DNA of 64,000 bases from Phoronis australis (lineage: Eukaryota; Phoronida; Phoronidae): positions 25,301 through 89,300 of the forward strand of contig NMRA01000337.1 in NCBI GenBank assembly GCA_002633005.1. Reading direction: 5' to 3'. Shown piece after piece: positions 1-12,752 of this stretch. A program made the position numbers and the translations under genes. The stretch's first letter is position 1; the number at the start of each line of letters is the position of its first letter. The notes beneath the pieces are model-generated. The model saw only the letters and a list, made by a program, of their open reading frames with translations, was not told the origin of the DNA and did no database searches.

Positions 1-15
1 GTACTTGGCTCGTTC

Positions 16-118
16 GGGTAACGCACCGCTACCCGTCCATGCAACGTTCAAAGCAGTGATCGGGTTACCCAGTTGGGTAACGCACCATTACCCGTCCAAG
101 CAGCGTTCAAAGCAGTGG
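16..118. repeat. Two-copy tandem repeat, ~59 bp
   Basis: A unit beginning GGGTAACGCACC and continuing through TACCCGTCCA and GTTCAAAGCAGTG occurs twice, starting near 16 and 75. Nothing coding is recognised around it. Confidence 0.6.
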
Positions 119-260
119 AGAGTAACCGAGTGTGTGGCAAGCAATTTCTGTCATCAGGAGAGAGATATGTACACTAAATTGACAAAGGTCCCTATGAAAC
201 AACGCCTGAAGAATGGTGACATATCGTCGCTGTTGATTCCTGGCAGTGCCCACCGCCACC

Positions 261-326
261 GAGAAGTACGTTTTTGAAGCGAGAAGTGCGTTTTTGAAGC
301 GAGAAGTGCGTTTTTGAAGTGAGAAG
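261..326. repeat. 20-bp minisatellite, three units
   Basis: The unit GAGAAGTGCGTTTTTGAAGC occurs at 261-280, 281-300 and 301-320 with one or two substitutions, followed by a partial fourth copy. Confidence 0.8.
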
Positions 327-3110
327 CCTCGTGAGCTATGGCCACTACAGTGACTGGAGACACTTCATCTACTATCACCGTTGCCTCCGAACGTACCCCC
401 AGAGCGTGCAATTACGGGAACTAGCAGTGATTCGCCCTGTTCTGTTGTCTCTAGCCCAGAGCCTGTAAGCAGCTCTGCAGCGATGTTGAGTAGTGGGAGT
501 ATACAGGCTCAGTTCGATACCCAGTTAAGAGGACAATTCCTCGTCCAATGAAAAGATCGGTGAGTCAAACTTCGACAAGTTTATTGCGGACTTGTCTGAA
601 GTATTGTAGCTATCTAGAAGGTGCCATGTGTGTGGCGAGAGGGCCACATGGCAGGATGTAAGCAGTTTGGGTGCTCAGTGGGAGCGTGTCGCGGGGTCAC
701 TCGGGCAAGTGAGACAGTTGTACCTGTGGGTACTCTGCCTGATCATTATACTCGGGCTCAAACATATACCCACCCACTGACTGTCCGTGAAAAAATTCCT
801 CATCACCACTGCTATGAACAGTGTCTTCATTACTGACACTCATTACTTCTGTCACTGTGATATAGGTCGCCGACTCTAGCCATTTTCAGATTAACACAAA
901 CCAAACAACCGCTAAATCCAACGTAATTTAGTTCTCTAACAACCTAGCTTGTCGTAAAATACTCCTCTTTGGGAGTGGTGACGACAATTTTAAAAAACAG
1001 CACGATAACAAAAGTAGTACAGATCCTCACAGTAAACTCAACACAGAACCAAATTGGCGCGAAATTCTTGCCTCCCAAAACGTCACTTCCAGAGTAGAGG
1101 ACGAGTAATTAATTAAATTATGAAAAGCTGCAATTTAATGAAAAATGTGTCTGGGATAATCAAGGAACCTTATTTTTGCTCAAAATGACATAAAAAAGGT
1201 TGCCTTCGCCTTTAAAGTCCTTCTCTCACGCGTTGTTAACCCTTATTACATGGTTAGAAGATGTTATAAGGATCCAAGAAGTACCTACCCCATAACTAAT
1301 ACATGATCCGTACTCGAAAACAGTTTAAATGAATGCGCCACTCACGATTCGCACCCGAAGAAACACCGCAATTTTGAACTTGCCGCGAACCCGGAAGTAC
1401 AATTCATTCAGGAACCCAGGCCGAGAAAACGCCGTCAGTGCGACTGGAGCAGTGCCTGTACTGTTACCAGCCAGCAAACGGGGATAAAAAATCGACAGCG
1501 CGCCTTAATTTTGATAAAATCAAACTACGGACAATTTTATGGAATTTGCTGAAGAAATGTGGCGAATAAATTTTGACAGAAATTATTTTGCCAGACTCGG
1601 GACCGCAGCCTATCGGACCCGGTGCGGATCGAGACCAGACACTGGCGAACGGTAAATGCATGCGGTTGCAAGCTGTTTTGTCGAAGTAAAATGGTCAAAT
1701 GATAAATGCTGCATATATTCAAGGGTAGTTTCAGACACTTGCATGAAATTACGGGCTGGTTAGTCCTGTGTCACACTGCCGCGGCAGACCTTAGTTAGCC
1801 TCAGTCACCAGCTACCAGTGAAGACTATAGTCAAAATACAGCTTGTTAGTAGGCCTAGACAGCCTCCCGTTCAGTAGCGCTAGGACCTCGCTAAGAAGCA
1901 AGACTTCGCGAGATTACGTGAGATATTGCCGTGTATTTTAAATGAGAACATGTGACTTTGACTAGGATTTTGCAAGGTCCTAGCGTAGGTCCTAGCGTCT
2001 ACTGAACGCACGCCAGCTTTGCGCCAAGACTACCCTTAGGCCTAACTGGTCGCTGGCCACAAACACAAAAAACACGAAAATTGAACAAAGTTTCTTTTTT
2101 GTAGCAACGTTTGTCAAAATGTATCAACGTTAAATCTTCACAAATTACAAAGTAGCCGATTGAACATGCCTTTCAGTTCAGCAAAAGTCGACATTGTAGG
2201 TGCCGCCAGAAATGAGACGAAGTCCAACGGGAATTGTGAGCACATTTATCACTTAATGAGTAACAACTGCGAGGCTGAAATTTGGTGAACACTGCTAAAT
2301 CGTGCAGAATAGTAAGTAAAGATATGTCTAACTAAATTTCACCGTAATTTGTTGGCGAAAACAATTTACACAAAGTTTTAAACTCGTAACTCATCCCGCT
2401 GTCCTCCAATATGGCCGACGCGATCCAAACAAAGTGACCCAAATTTCGCCACAAAACTTGCAATAACTTTACAGTGCTTGCCCCGATTTTGATACTTTTT
2501 CGATTTTTACTGAGTAGAATGTACTACCTTTCCGATGATAGCAAAGTACTTTTTCAAAACGAGGAAAAAAATAAAACCGAAAAAAAATTGGTTCGACCCA
2601 TATTGGTTCCTAGGTTCGACCGGCCTACGTAAGGAACTAAACACCAATGCTATTTTAACATACTAAGTACGCGTAACATTCCAAAAAATCAACGACCACT
2701 AACTACAAACTATAAATACACTACATATGCAAACGAATCACGATATATTACTAATAAAACAAAATAATGAAGACTTTTCGAGCAAGCCATAGCACATTCA
2801 GTTACAAGGAAAAAATGGCGGCGTTCAGGACAAGTTCCTGAACTGATGAGCCGGAAATGTGGGTACGGAAATAACCGATGACAACCGGTAATCATACGCT
2901 CAGAGAGAAGGGTCAAATACTGTTAAAAAATCGCTTTTGGCAAGAAAGGCGAAAAGAATATAAAGAAAGGGTGTCGAAAATAAGAATTTATGTAGTAAAT
3001 ATTTTCGGATACTGGAACCACATGGGCAGTTTGCAAGAAGGACTTTAAAGCGGAGACTCTCCGGTATTTTGATCCATGAGCTAAAGAGATGTAACAATTA
3101 AATGTATATG
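327..3110. other. Gene-poor stretch with a small foldback
   Basis: I see no supportable gene. At 1869-2012 a sequence starting GTTCAGTAGCGCTAGGACC returns inverted as GGTCCTAGCGTCTACTGAAC about 100 bp later, forming a foldback. Related sequence appears near 56190-56290 (inverted) and 62250-62310, so it is a dispersed repeat. Confidence 0.5.
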
Positions 3111-4646
3111 CCTAACTAAAGGGATTGGAAGCTTGTTTGGCTCAAGAGGGCAGGGCAATTAATTTTGCATCAAGAAGCCTGGCAGATGCGGAAACCAGGT
3201 ATTCAAATTAATATATAGAGAGAGCTGCTGGGCGTTGTGTGGGCAGTCTTGCATTACAAGCAGTATGTCTACGGACAAAAGTTTAGAGTCCACACAGACC
3301 ACCAGCCGTTACAAGCTATCTTCAAGAAAGACATTCACAGCATACCCCCACAGCTGCAACGTATGGTCCGAATGTTGCAAGGGTATGAGATAGAAGTTGA
3401 GAGAAAGGAAGTGAGATGCATGTCCCAGATTGTTTGTCAAGGTGTGTTCCGCTTAGACCCAAGCAACAGCCAGTTTTACCAGATATCACCACCATTGGAA
3501 TTCTTGAGGTGAACACTATGACTGGATCAGAGATTCATAAGATATGAGCTGAAACTTCCAAAGACCTAGTTTTGATGGCATTGTTTCCATTTATTAAAAA
3601 AGGGTGGCCCGAGCATAAGAACGAAATGCCAGACCAAACCACGGCTTACTGGAATTACAGACATGATTTAGCATGGCTGAATGGGGTTTTAATCTGAGGA
3701 TGCAGGACAGTTATTCCCCAAATAATGAGAGAATACATCTTGAAGAGACTTCATTGAGCACACCAGGGAGTGCAGAAAACCATTGAGAGCGCCCGAGAAA
3801 AGTTCTCCTTGCCTGGTATGATGGAACAGATCAAGCAAATGATTCTTACTTGCACAGAATGTCTAGAAAATCAACCACAGCAAAAAGCCAATACAGTCAT
3901 TCCCGTTACGATTACAATACCCATGCAGATCGTAGGACTGGATGTTTTTTATCACAAGAAGAAGACATATTCCTGCATTGTCGACTATCACACAGGTTTT
4001 CCTTGGATAAGGCACTTGAAAACTCAAGATGCAGCCAGCATCGAAAAGCACGTAAAAGAGACATGCAACGAGTTCGTTGTATCCAACACAGATTGTTAGT
4101 GACCAAGGCACGCAGTATATGAGTGAAATGTTCCAGGAAATGTGTATGCAGAATAACATAACCCACACGCCTGTTACACCCCACTCCCAGTGGCAGAATG
4201 GTAGATGCGAGAGAACGTTGGGAAAGATAAAATTACTCATTGAGAAGTCAAAGAATGATGACTTGGCAATAGACGATATTCTTTTGATAATACGAGATAC
4301 CCCGATCAGCCAGAGCATCCCTTCCCCGTTTGAGCTGATGTTCCACAGGAGAGTCAAAACAGACTTGCCATGCATTCCCTTATACATGTTGGATACAGCT
4401 CTTTCTGAACAGGCTGGTCAGCGTTCAGTCCTATACAATGAAGCGAAGAACAAGTCGATAAGCGATCCCTGTCCATTAAAGGAAAGCCAACCTATGTCAT
4501 TCCTCAAGAACCCCACAGATCAGCCTAATAAGTGGTCATGCGGGGTTGTGACATCTGTGGATGGGGAAAGGTCATACACGGTCCTAGACAGTAAGACTGG
4601 AGAAGAATACCAAAGAAATAGGGTGCACATAAAGCCAGAGTCATAG
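3110..4646 (+). pseudogene. Ty3/Gypsy pol remnant: RNase H, zinc-binding and integrase domains
   Basis: This is the 3' half of a Gypsy pol gene; no gag, protease or full RT lies upstream, so it is 5'-truncated. In order: an RNase H start (FASRSLADAETRYSN near 3165-3210, then WAVLHYKQYVYG and VHTDHQPLQAI at 3237-3330), the H2C2 zinc-binding module (HQGVQKTIE...CTEC near 3755-3870), the integrase core with acidic residues in GLDVF (near 3940), SDQGTQY (near 4100) and NGRCERT (near 4200), and a C-terminal region ending at the stop near 4646. It is dead: a stop and frameshift near 3210, stops near 3512-3700 and at 3757, and a frameshift near 4080-4099. The integrase DDE residues are all still visible, suggesting moderate age. 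Confidence 0.88.
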
Positions 4647-4963
4647 GTCTCGTTACAAGATCCCCTAGAGGAGCAGAGGGAGACGACTAGAACATCTAGC
4701 AACCGCGAAAACAAAGCTGTGCCTGTTGCTAAACCTTCAGTAGATGTTCGTTCTGTCACAGGACCCCGCAGATGGGACGTGGGACGGCTGGTAGAGCACT
4801 TGATAATCGCGACAACAAAGTCACACCTCTTGCTGAATCTTCCGCCCATCCTAGGCGAGAGGCTTCCTGAGCGTTTCAAGGATTTTGTTCTTGGTTAGAA
4901 ACACTTGGACATTTTGAACACCATTGTAGTTCGTTAGTTTTCTAGTTCTTGCAGAATTGTTAA

Positions 4964-5086
4964 GAGGGGAGATGTCGCATACACGATATTTAACACCACG
5001 TTCATGATGACGCGTTCTAGTAGAACCCTCTCTGATTTGGAATGTTATGTTTGGAGTTGAATATTAGTGGAATATACTTATTAATA
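4964..5086 (+). repeat. Polypurine tract and start of Gypsy 3' LTR
   Basis: GAGGGGAGATGTCGCATACA about 330 bp after the pol stop has the usual layout of a Gypsy polypurine tract (AGAGGGGAGA) followed by an LTR beginning TGT. The LTR is cut by the hAT element starting at 5087. No 5' LTR is seen. Confidence 0.5.
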
Positions 5087-7217
5087 CAGTGGCGGATTTA
5101 CGGGNCAGGGGGTTTAAACCCTCCCTTGGGCCAAGACCCAAAAATAAAAAAAAACGTCTCCAGCAAAACAAAAACGGCACCACTACCGTGTGTAAACCTC
5201 AAGTAAACCAACTTGGAAAAAATTGAGGGGGTTTCACTCTGAAAATATAATTTTTTTGCATTGTGAATTGCTGAGTCTTCGTGGCTCATCGGCAAAACGC
5301 GCAAAGATTAATTGTGCGCGTGCTTCCGTAGACACTTCTAAAGTAGCCAAGCATTTTAGATGGATTCACTGCTGAAAGAGTTGTTCTATAGCCGATTTGT
5401 TTAGGTAAGTAGCTTCTTTACTCTAAGATATGTTTTGATTTAATTAGGGGAAATACTGTGGTGCCGCAACCTTGATATTCAGGCGAATTGACGTGCAACG
5501 TTTTTACCTCATCTTTCATGCCGTGTCATTCTATTACACTCCACACATTTGTAACTGATGTATAGTAAAGTTGTCTTGCGGAATATCATACAGTGTACAT
5601 GTACATGTATTATTTTTGAAAAAAAATTTTTTCCGAAGAATTGCTATTGTGGCGAGCGCTGTGGTCTGATCACGAGTCCGTTATTGTCTATACAAAGAAT
5701 GACTAAGGGGGCACACACATTGACAAAGTGACCACATTTGCGAACAGTGTACAGTACCAGAAACTGCGGGAGGCTGTTCTTTCACAACAAAGTCTTGCGG
5801 TGCAATGTTCAATAGGCCTCCTAAGGAGCCGTAGTTCTGACCTCAACACCTGCCGTCTTTCTACCTGCAATAAGCACACTGCCGTCTTCTATACTGGGAA
5901 TTTCCGCAGAAAGGCCCACCTAATGAAATGCTCATGCCCATGGACATTTATTTGATATTAGTACTTCAGGTTTCAAGCGTTCAGACATTGGGACGTTTAT
6001 TTGGAAAATTGCAAGAGATGCAAATAGGTCCTGGGATACATCACCAAGGTTTGAAGTAGTGCATGATGAATGGATCAAATTTAGTTGCGCATACAAGTCT
6101 TTTGAATGGACTTGGCAACTTCAAGGGTCTTAGTGCCAACTGAGCTACGAAACGAGATGCTGACATTGTAGAGGCTTACAAGCTCATTGACACAGCAGCT
6201 GACGAACTGCAAGCGTTGGGAACAAACATCGAAGATATCTGGGTAGAATGGTTCCAAGATGAGCAAACCATTGGATCCGATATACAAATTCCTCGGCAGT
6301 CTAGACAACAGAACGATAGGAGTAACCTATGAGTAATCACTGGGGATTAAAAATTTTAGAGGGAAATTTTCAATTCAAAATTTTTTGCATAGTACACTTT
6401 AGGTCTCGCGACGGACCAGGCCAGCTTGATTTGTGTAGATGTTGATCCATGAGTTTCAGTGCCGGTACTTCTGGTCCCTCTGCAAACTAGTCCAGTGTAT
6501 CTTTTCACCACTGTGCACAGGATGTTTCGTGAAACTGTTTTCAGATGATTTGTTTCCTGATACATTTGACGTTTTTCAATTGTTGTCAATGTGATTCAGC
6601 TTAATAAAGTGATACTACATTATTTATTGTCGCTTTTAGTAATAGACTATGAGTTGAGAGCACCATCGTTCGCCAGTTTTTCTCGTAACAAGACAGAACA
6701 CGTTTATTTCCGGACTGACAGTACAGGTCTTCGTTCTTAAACAACTTGATGCTGCTGTTATGCGATCATCTGATATTCAAGTTTTTACACCCCGTCGGTG
6801 TTCCTGAATATTTGGAAGTTGTCTAAACCCCTGTATACACACCACACGTTTTCGTATACGACTTTTCGTATGCTAAAAAAGGTATGTGTAAGCAGATGTT
6901 CCAACAAAAATTTTTGCTGGAGGCGTGCCTCATACCCAGATGTGCACAATATGGTTTCACGAAACTTATGAGCCAAGTTCAAGTGACGAAATCAAGAAGG
7001 GTTTTTAATTATCTTAAGAAAAACTCCAGAGACATGTTAAGTGCCAGAAACTTACCAGGATGCATGGAAATTTCACTATTTGGCTACAAAAACAAAAAAT
7101 ATCTTACATGGGGTTTCCCCCTCCCTCCCGACCTCCCCCACTCAGCGCCACACGCCTTGTATTCGACCCTGGTGGGAATCCTAAACCCCCCTTGCTGAAA
7201 ACGTAGATCCGGCACTG
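5087..7217 (+). mobile_element. hAT-type DNA transposon, degenerate
   Basis: The left end CAGTGGCGGATTTACGG matches the inverted right end (CAGTGCCGGATCTACG read on the minus strand, ending at 7217). TIRs of the CAGTGGCGGAT type are known from hAT elements. The interior holds a transposase fragment at about 6147-6330. No 8-bp target duplication survives next to the ends I chose. Both ends lie beside runs rich in C or G. Confidence 0.7.
6147..6332 (+). pseudogene. hAT transposase fragment (TTF/DUF4371-type family)
   Basis: One frame reads ADIVEAYKLIDTAADELQAL, then a WVEWFQDEQ stretch, then IPRQSRQQNDRSNL before a stop. This order (acidic helix, WF motif, 'P-R...R-QxxRxN' basic end) is characteristic of the central part of hAT transposases related to ZMYM1/THAP12-like proteins. 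No start codon or upstream catalytic region is intact. Confidence 0.6.
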
Positions 7218-8690
7218 CAATATGTTTTTAATCTTAATTCTACACATTGTTTGATGAAAAATAAATCTTCCTACTTTAAATAGTTATGATATATCATTTC
7301 ACTATGTGAGAATTTTAGACAAAATTGGAGTACAAAACACGGACATTCCGTATAGGTTGACATGTATGCTAATATTTATTTTTCGTTATGTTGGTAGTTT
7401 CGGCCTTGCTTAATTGTTTGTTTTTTGTCTCTGGATCTAGAACAATTGCAACTATCTCGTGCCATACTTCGGCCAAGCCCATGAAATGCATGTCGACTTA
7501 AGTGCACTTCAATCCGTGATGGTGCTATCTGCAAGCCTTTGCCAAGAAATTCGCTGGATACTCTGGGGTGAACAGTGCATGCTTTAATAGCGGAGTTGCA
7601 ACCGAATCGATTTAACGATTGCGCATGTCCGGAAATTAGGTTGCGCAAAGGCTATTGGGAATGATTAGGGTATGTGGAATGGCCGGTTGGTTTGCAAGAC
7701 GTGTGATTTGTGTGCATTAAACTAAGCTGCTTTATGTAATTCTGCCGCTATTCGCCCTAATAAGCTCCCATGCCCCAATAAGTGCCCCAACGCGTTTTCC
7801 GACTTTGCTAAAGTAAGCGCCCAGCCCACGAACTATATACGAAAAATGCCTTACCAACTCCAACTATTCTAATGTCTCCAATTTATCAATTGAAAGATCC
7901 GACAGTCCTGAATTCTTAGACCTCGAGCCGCAACGTTATATCCGTATACACTTCAAACTTACGCCGCTATTCAAAAAGAACGCAAAAGTTTTGCTGCTCT
8001 TGCGAGGGATGTGCCCAACTACGCGGGTCTGGACTTTGAAAACAGATGCAGCGTACTTGTCAGCGGGATTGCATTGTTTTTTTCCGGTACAGATCTTCTC
8101 CGGCCTCAACAGGAATCCAAACTTCTTCGTACACGTGAAAACCGTGAATCAAGACTAATAAAAAAAAACCTCGACCAGTGTTAGTACGCGGCCAAGAAGC
8201 GCGCACTGCATAATGTACCGGCTGTCATCGAAGACATTTAGTCGGGAACTATCTATTCATGAAACGGGTAACATATCATCGGCAAGAAATAAATATTGGC
8301 ACTAATTTCCTAAAGTTTATAATACCGTAAAAAACTTTTGCATTATTTTTAAGAGAAATTATTTAACTAATCATAATTGGGTGTTTTTAAAGTCAAAATG
8401 ACCAACTGATAGTGAACACATTCGCACCCTTACACCCCGAATCTTCCGGAAAATAGCTGTTACACTACGGTCACGCATCCACTCACCCGACAACTCAATG
8501 AGTGACATATCGGTCTTACCGAAACAATTCTCGAATGTTCAAGTTTTATCAGATGAGGCCAGCAAGTGCTAAATATTAAAACACGCTCTGCTTGACTGCT
8601 TGAGTTAATTTCCTTGGATACAATGCACACCTAGATCATTACATCGCACTTACTCTGGCAAATGAACTCTTATGACAAGCATACGCACGC
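7218..8690. other. No recognised gene
   Basis: AT-rich sequence with short chance ORFs on both strands. I found no recognised domain, TIR pair or RNA gene. Confidence 0.4.
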
Positions 8691-8699
8691 TTACTCTCA

Positions 8700-9078
8700 C
8701 ACACACGCATACAAACTTCAAAACAAACGTCAAGTGACAACAACATGCGTGTTCCCGGTCCAGAGATTTTTCTTGTGTTGCGGACTACCTAGTGCAGATT
8801 TGGACTTGATCTGCAGTTAATCCAGACTCCACAAGAACTTAAAAATCTTAGAGACGCTATTTGGAAAACTTGAGGAGGATTTCAGGTAATTTGTTGAGTC
8901 GAAGCTATATTCTTATTCAAGAATTCAAGCCCTATCGACGATTGCGAGACTGGCAGCTACGCATTTGTCGGCGAGATTTTGCCCTGGGATTTCAGCACAA
9001 TTTTCTGAAAAATGATCGTAATTTAACAACGAATTTTGAAAGCAATGCACCAAAATTTTGTAGAAAGTACATAATAAT
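8700..9078 (+). repeat. Direct repeat, copy 1 (partner 11858-12205)
   Basis: Starts near ACTTCAAAACAAACGTCA, includes GAGATTTTTCTTGTGTTG and TTTCAGGTAATTTGTTGAGT, and ends near CAAAATTTTGTAGAAAG. A second, roughly 80% similar copy lies 3.15 kb downstream in the same orientation. The pair flanks the gag-RT part of the second Gypsy element, but the downstream copy sits inside pol, so they are not a normal LTR pair. Confidence 0.75.
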
Positions 9079-9431
9079 ATTCTGCACGCGTTATCTTTGC
9101 GCGTTAATGCATATAGTGTGCGTACGTTAAGTGAGTCGACCCAGAACAGATCAGTGATTGTGCAGAGGCATTATCCTTAAAATTGCTCATGTTGGCTTGG
9201 TTCTGGTCAAGCGAAAACAATTTTTTTCACTATCATCCGCCGTGGAGTATTTGTTACTGTTTCTTTCAAGGGAAATTTCAAGGGGCAGTTTCCAAGATAC
9301 GTTTTCTTGCCGCCCTCAAAATGAGCGCTGCATACTTTATGCTGCTGACCGTGTGTTGACTGCCAGGACAGTCTGCCTTACTGTTCTCCTTCTGTGCCTG
9401 CTAGTTGTACTGTAGATCCCCAACGCTCACA

Positions 9432-10529
9432 ATGCCTCCCAAACCAGTATCTGGCGTTAATCCTCCATCTGCCCCAGACCTATCAGGCCCGTCCGTGAAG
9501 GATAACTGGAAACTTTTCAAACAAAAGTGGGAGAACTACTGCATCATATCACAGTTAAGTGCACACCCTCGACCCTATCAAGTGGCTCTGCTATTACATG
9601 CCGTGGGTGATGATGGACTTAAGATCTACAATGGTTTTCAATTTGACACTGAAGAGCCTACTACTTCAGACATAATTGCCAAGTTTGATGCTTTTGCGGT
9701 AGGTGACCTTACCGAAACCTACTAACGATTCGTCTTTAATCAACGCAATCAAAAGGATGAGGAAAATTTTGAGTAATTCCTAGCTGCGATCCGGCTTCTC
9801 ATCAAGACATGCAACTACCCTACTCAATCTCAAAACTCCATGTTGAGAGATCGTATCGTTTTAGGCATCAGTGACAAGGAAACACAACGGCGACTCCTGC
9901 ATGAGCCAAATCTAACCCTGGAAAAATGTATTCCTATCTGTAAAGTGGCGGAAACTGCAGCTGAACACGTGAAGGTGTTACATCCTGAACCTGTGGTAAC
10001 ACGGGTAACTACTACCAGAAAACTTGCTCACAAACCTTCAGCCACGTCATCGCCTATGGTCTGCAAATTCTGCGGTTTGACACATCGCATGCGAAAGGCA
10101 GATTGCCCAGCCTGGGGCAAAATGTGCTCTAACTGCAATCAGCAAAATCATTTTGCGTTGAAATGCCCAACTGCTCGTAAGGTTCACAACATGGACGCTG
10201 ATGGGAGTGACGATGGATATCTGCTCACTGTAACTGGAGACAAAAAGCCTCGCATCACCACCAAACTCATGGTAAATGGCAACCCTGTACATTTCTTGCT
10301 AGATACTGGTGCTGACATCAATATTATTGGCCAACGATTTGTAGTCCCTGGCGATACTAGACAAACCACCTGTAAACTCGTAATGTGGAATGGCACACGC
10401 GTAACACCAGTTGGTGAAACCACTCTGTCGGTGTTTAATGAATGCACCAACCTAACCCAAGATGTAGTTTTTGTAGTCGTACCTGATGACAAGCGCTGTT
10501 ACTGGGACTCAGGACAGTCCTCGATATGA
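9432..10529 (+). pseudogene. Ty3/Gypsy gag-protease with premature stops
   Basis: Reads from MPPKPVSGVNPPSAPDLSG through a capsid-like helical region (WKLFKQKWENYCII). The same frame continues after in-frame TAA codons near 9723 and 9774, down to 10529. The C-terminal part has two zinc knuckles (CKFCGLTH..., and CSNCNQQNHFALKC, which is CX2CX4HX4C, near 10060-10175) and an aspartic protease motif FLLDTGADINIIG near 10290-10330. The frame is lost near 10495, just before the RT region. The product would be the structural polyprotein of a retrotransposon; this copy cannot make it. Confidence 0.88.
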
Positions 10530-11405
10530 ATCTGATCACTGTCAATGACCACCACTTCATATCTAAAGTAGCGATAGAAACAATGCGTCTCGGTGACCTG
10601 GGTAAGGCTCATCTCTCGGTGACCAAAGATGTAAAACCTCGTGCTTTGCCCTGCAGAAATGTGCCTGTTGTATTGCGGGATTCTGTAAAGGAAGAAATCA
10701 ACCGCCTAGTCACCCTTGGAGTCTTGGTACCCATAACAGAACCTACTGAGTGGGTCAGTCAGATGACTGCGGTTCATAAACCTAATGGCAAACTGCGGCT
10801 GTGCATAGAGCCCCAACCCCTGAACCAGGCATTGCTTAGAGAGCACCACAAACTTCCTACAGTGGACGACGTACTGCCTATGCTGACACATGCTAAGGTG
10901 TTCTCGAAACTGGATGTGCAGAACGCATTCTGGCATGTACGATAGGATAGAGAGTCATCAGAACTTACTACAATGATAACCACTTTTGGACGTTTCCAAT
11001 GGGCAAGACTCCCATTTGGACTAAAGTGTCCAGCGAAGTATTTCAACATCGACTTACTGAAGCCCTGAGTGGGTTAGAAGGAGTATTTACAATTGCGGAT
11101 GACATAGTTGTAATTGGATGCGGACAGACTAAGACCGAAGCAACAAAAGATCATGACGCTAAGCTAAGACAACTCTTTGAACGCTGTGAACAGAGACACA
11201 TCATCTTAAACCAAGACAAGAAAGAAATCCAGAAATCTGAAAGAACCTTCCACGGACATCTTTTCACTGACAAGGGTATTAAAGCTGATGATCGGAAAAT
11301 AGAAGCTATTTTGCATATGCCGTCGCCCACTGATGTCCAAGGTGTGAAGCGCCTGTGTGGAATGATGCAATACCTCTATCGATTTCTACCTGGTTTGTCT
11401 ACCTT
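10497..11405 (+). pseudogene. Ty3/Gypsy reverse transcriptase, frameshifted and truncated
   Basis: RT motifs run in order: LLGLRTVLDMNLI (10497 on), TEWVSQMTAVHKPNGKLRLC near 10745-10805, FSKLDVQNAFWHVR near 10900-10940 (first catalytic Asp), then a stop at 10943 and a frameshift before FGRFQWARLPFG near 10985-11020, and FTIADDIVVIGCG near 11085-11125 (the catalytic ADD of this clade). FHGHLFTDKGI and LYRFLPGLS follow, then homology ends near 11405. RNase H and the integrase core are absent. Confidence 0.88.
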
Positions 11406-11857
11406 CCAAGATGTGATCTGCGGCGTGCGCGTATGCGTACAAAAGACGTGATTGTTATGTTCCTGAAGTACGAAAATTAAGAAACTTTAGCATGCCGTTA
11501 TTATTGACAGGGACACGATAAAACGATTTTGGATTTTGACTATAGTCTTGATACAGCGAGCTGGCTGACCACTGCGTCAGTGTCTCCGTTAGACCCAGAA
11601 ATTTCACACAGCCCGAGTAGTTCACCTCGTCCCCAACATGTAGATCGAGCCTTGGACTATTAAAATACTCCATGGTAGAGCTAACGACCGTCGGCCTGTG
11701 CACACAAAATCTGTGAGTTTACCAGCACTCACCTTGCACGTTGCAGCCGTTTAAGTGAAAAACAATCTAGTAAACGCCATTTTCTTACATAATCCTCCGC
11801 CTTTTGTAACAAAAAAGTCTGTCATCGATGACCCGCACAGGCACGCTCTCTCATACG
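11406..11857. other. Foreign segment inside Gypsy pol, with an 82-aa minus-strand ORF
   Basis: Gypsy homology stops near 11405 and does not resume until about 12247. On the minus strand 11455-11703 is open for 82 codons, including MEYFNSPRLDLHVGDEV and SLYQDYSQNPKSFYRV; I do not recognise it. Upstream of it (minus sense) are AAG|GTGAGT and TGTGCACAG|G splice-like strings only about 37 nt apart, too close for a normal intron. It could be a captured exon or chance. Confidence 0.35.
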
Positions 11858-12205
11858 CAGACGAACTTCAAAACAAATGTCACGTGACAACAACATGTGT
11901 GTTCATCCAGAGATTTTTCTTGTGTTGTGCGGTACGATGTAGCGCAGATTTGGACTTAATCGCAATTAATCTGGACTCCACATGAACTTTAAAAATTGTA
12001 AAACATAAGGAAGATTTCAGGTAATTTGTTGAGTCGAAACTATATTTTGATTCAAGAGTTCAAGATTTCCTATTGACGATCGCGATTCAGCGACGCATCA
12101 GTCGGCAAGTTTTCGCCCTGTGATGAGCACAATTTTTTGAAAAATTATCGTAATTTAACAACGGAAGTTGATAGCAATGCATCACAATTTTGTAGAAAGA
12201 CTGTC
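11858..12205 (+). repeat. Direct repeat, copy 2 (partner 8700-9078)
   Basis: Shares ACTTCAAAACAAATGTCACGTG, CAGAGATTTTTCTTGTGTTG, TTTCAGGTAATTTGTTGAGTCG and AATTTTGTAGAAAG with copy 1. It ends about 40 bp before an N at 12246, where integrase sequence resumes. Confidence 0.75.
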
Positions 12206-12239
12206 ATAGGCTACAAATACGTCACAGAGCGTAAATTTG

Positions 12240-12752
12240 ATGAATNTGGCGCTGCTATGTCTACGCACTACGCCCATTGCCTCTGGATTACCTTCTCCAG
12301 CCGAATACATGTTCAACCGTAAGGTTCGTTCAAACCTACCCGTAGTCAACAACAAAGAAAAGGAACTGCCATATCCTGCAAAGTCCACAAAGCAAGTTGA
12401 ATATTACAACCAACATGCAAGACCACTTACAGAACTTAGTGACAACCAACATGTCAGAGTGCAAAACCCCATCTCTAAGAAATGGGAACCTGCGACAGTC
12501 GTTAAGAAGTGCGAACAAGCACCTCGCTCGTACATTGTTCGCAAATCTACTGGCGTTGAATTTCGGCGAAACCTTCGACACATTCGTTCTACGAAAGAAG
12601 AGCCACAGCCTCCCGATGACTACACCCCATCCGTGGAAGAAGCCTTACAACCGGTTGTGCCCGAAGGAACGTCAACCACTACGGACGATGGTCTCTACCG
12701 CACCAGATCGGGACGAGCTGTAAAGCCCCCTGCAAGATTTCACGACCTGTGA
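12240..12752 (+). pseudogene. Ty3/Gypsy integrase C-terminal region
   Basis: Open from about 12240 to a stop at 12752. It starts ALLCLRTTPIASGLPSPAEY and MFNRKVRSNLP (the end of the integrase catalytic domain), continues through a basic linker (WEPATVVKK, RSYIVRKSTGVEFRRN; GPY/F-like region) and ends with RTRSGRAVKPPARFHDL, a common Gypsy pol terminus. The N at 12246 marks the abrupt join to the foreign segment. Confidence 0.85.

Noticed and set aside
3863-4387. 174-codon minus-strand ORF
   Set aside because: Antisense to the Gypsy integrase region; no independent protein character.
8700-12205. Direct repeats as the LTR pair of the second Gypsy element
   Set aside because: The downstream copy lies upstream of the integrase end, and the PPT-TGT boundary of the true 3' LTR is at about 12895 with unrelated sequence.
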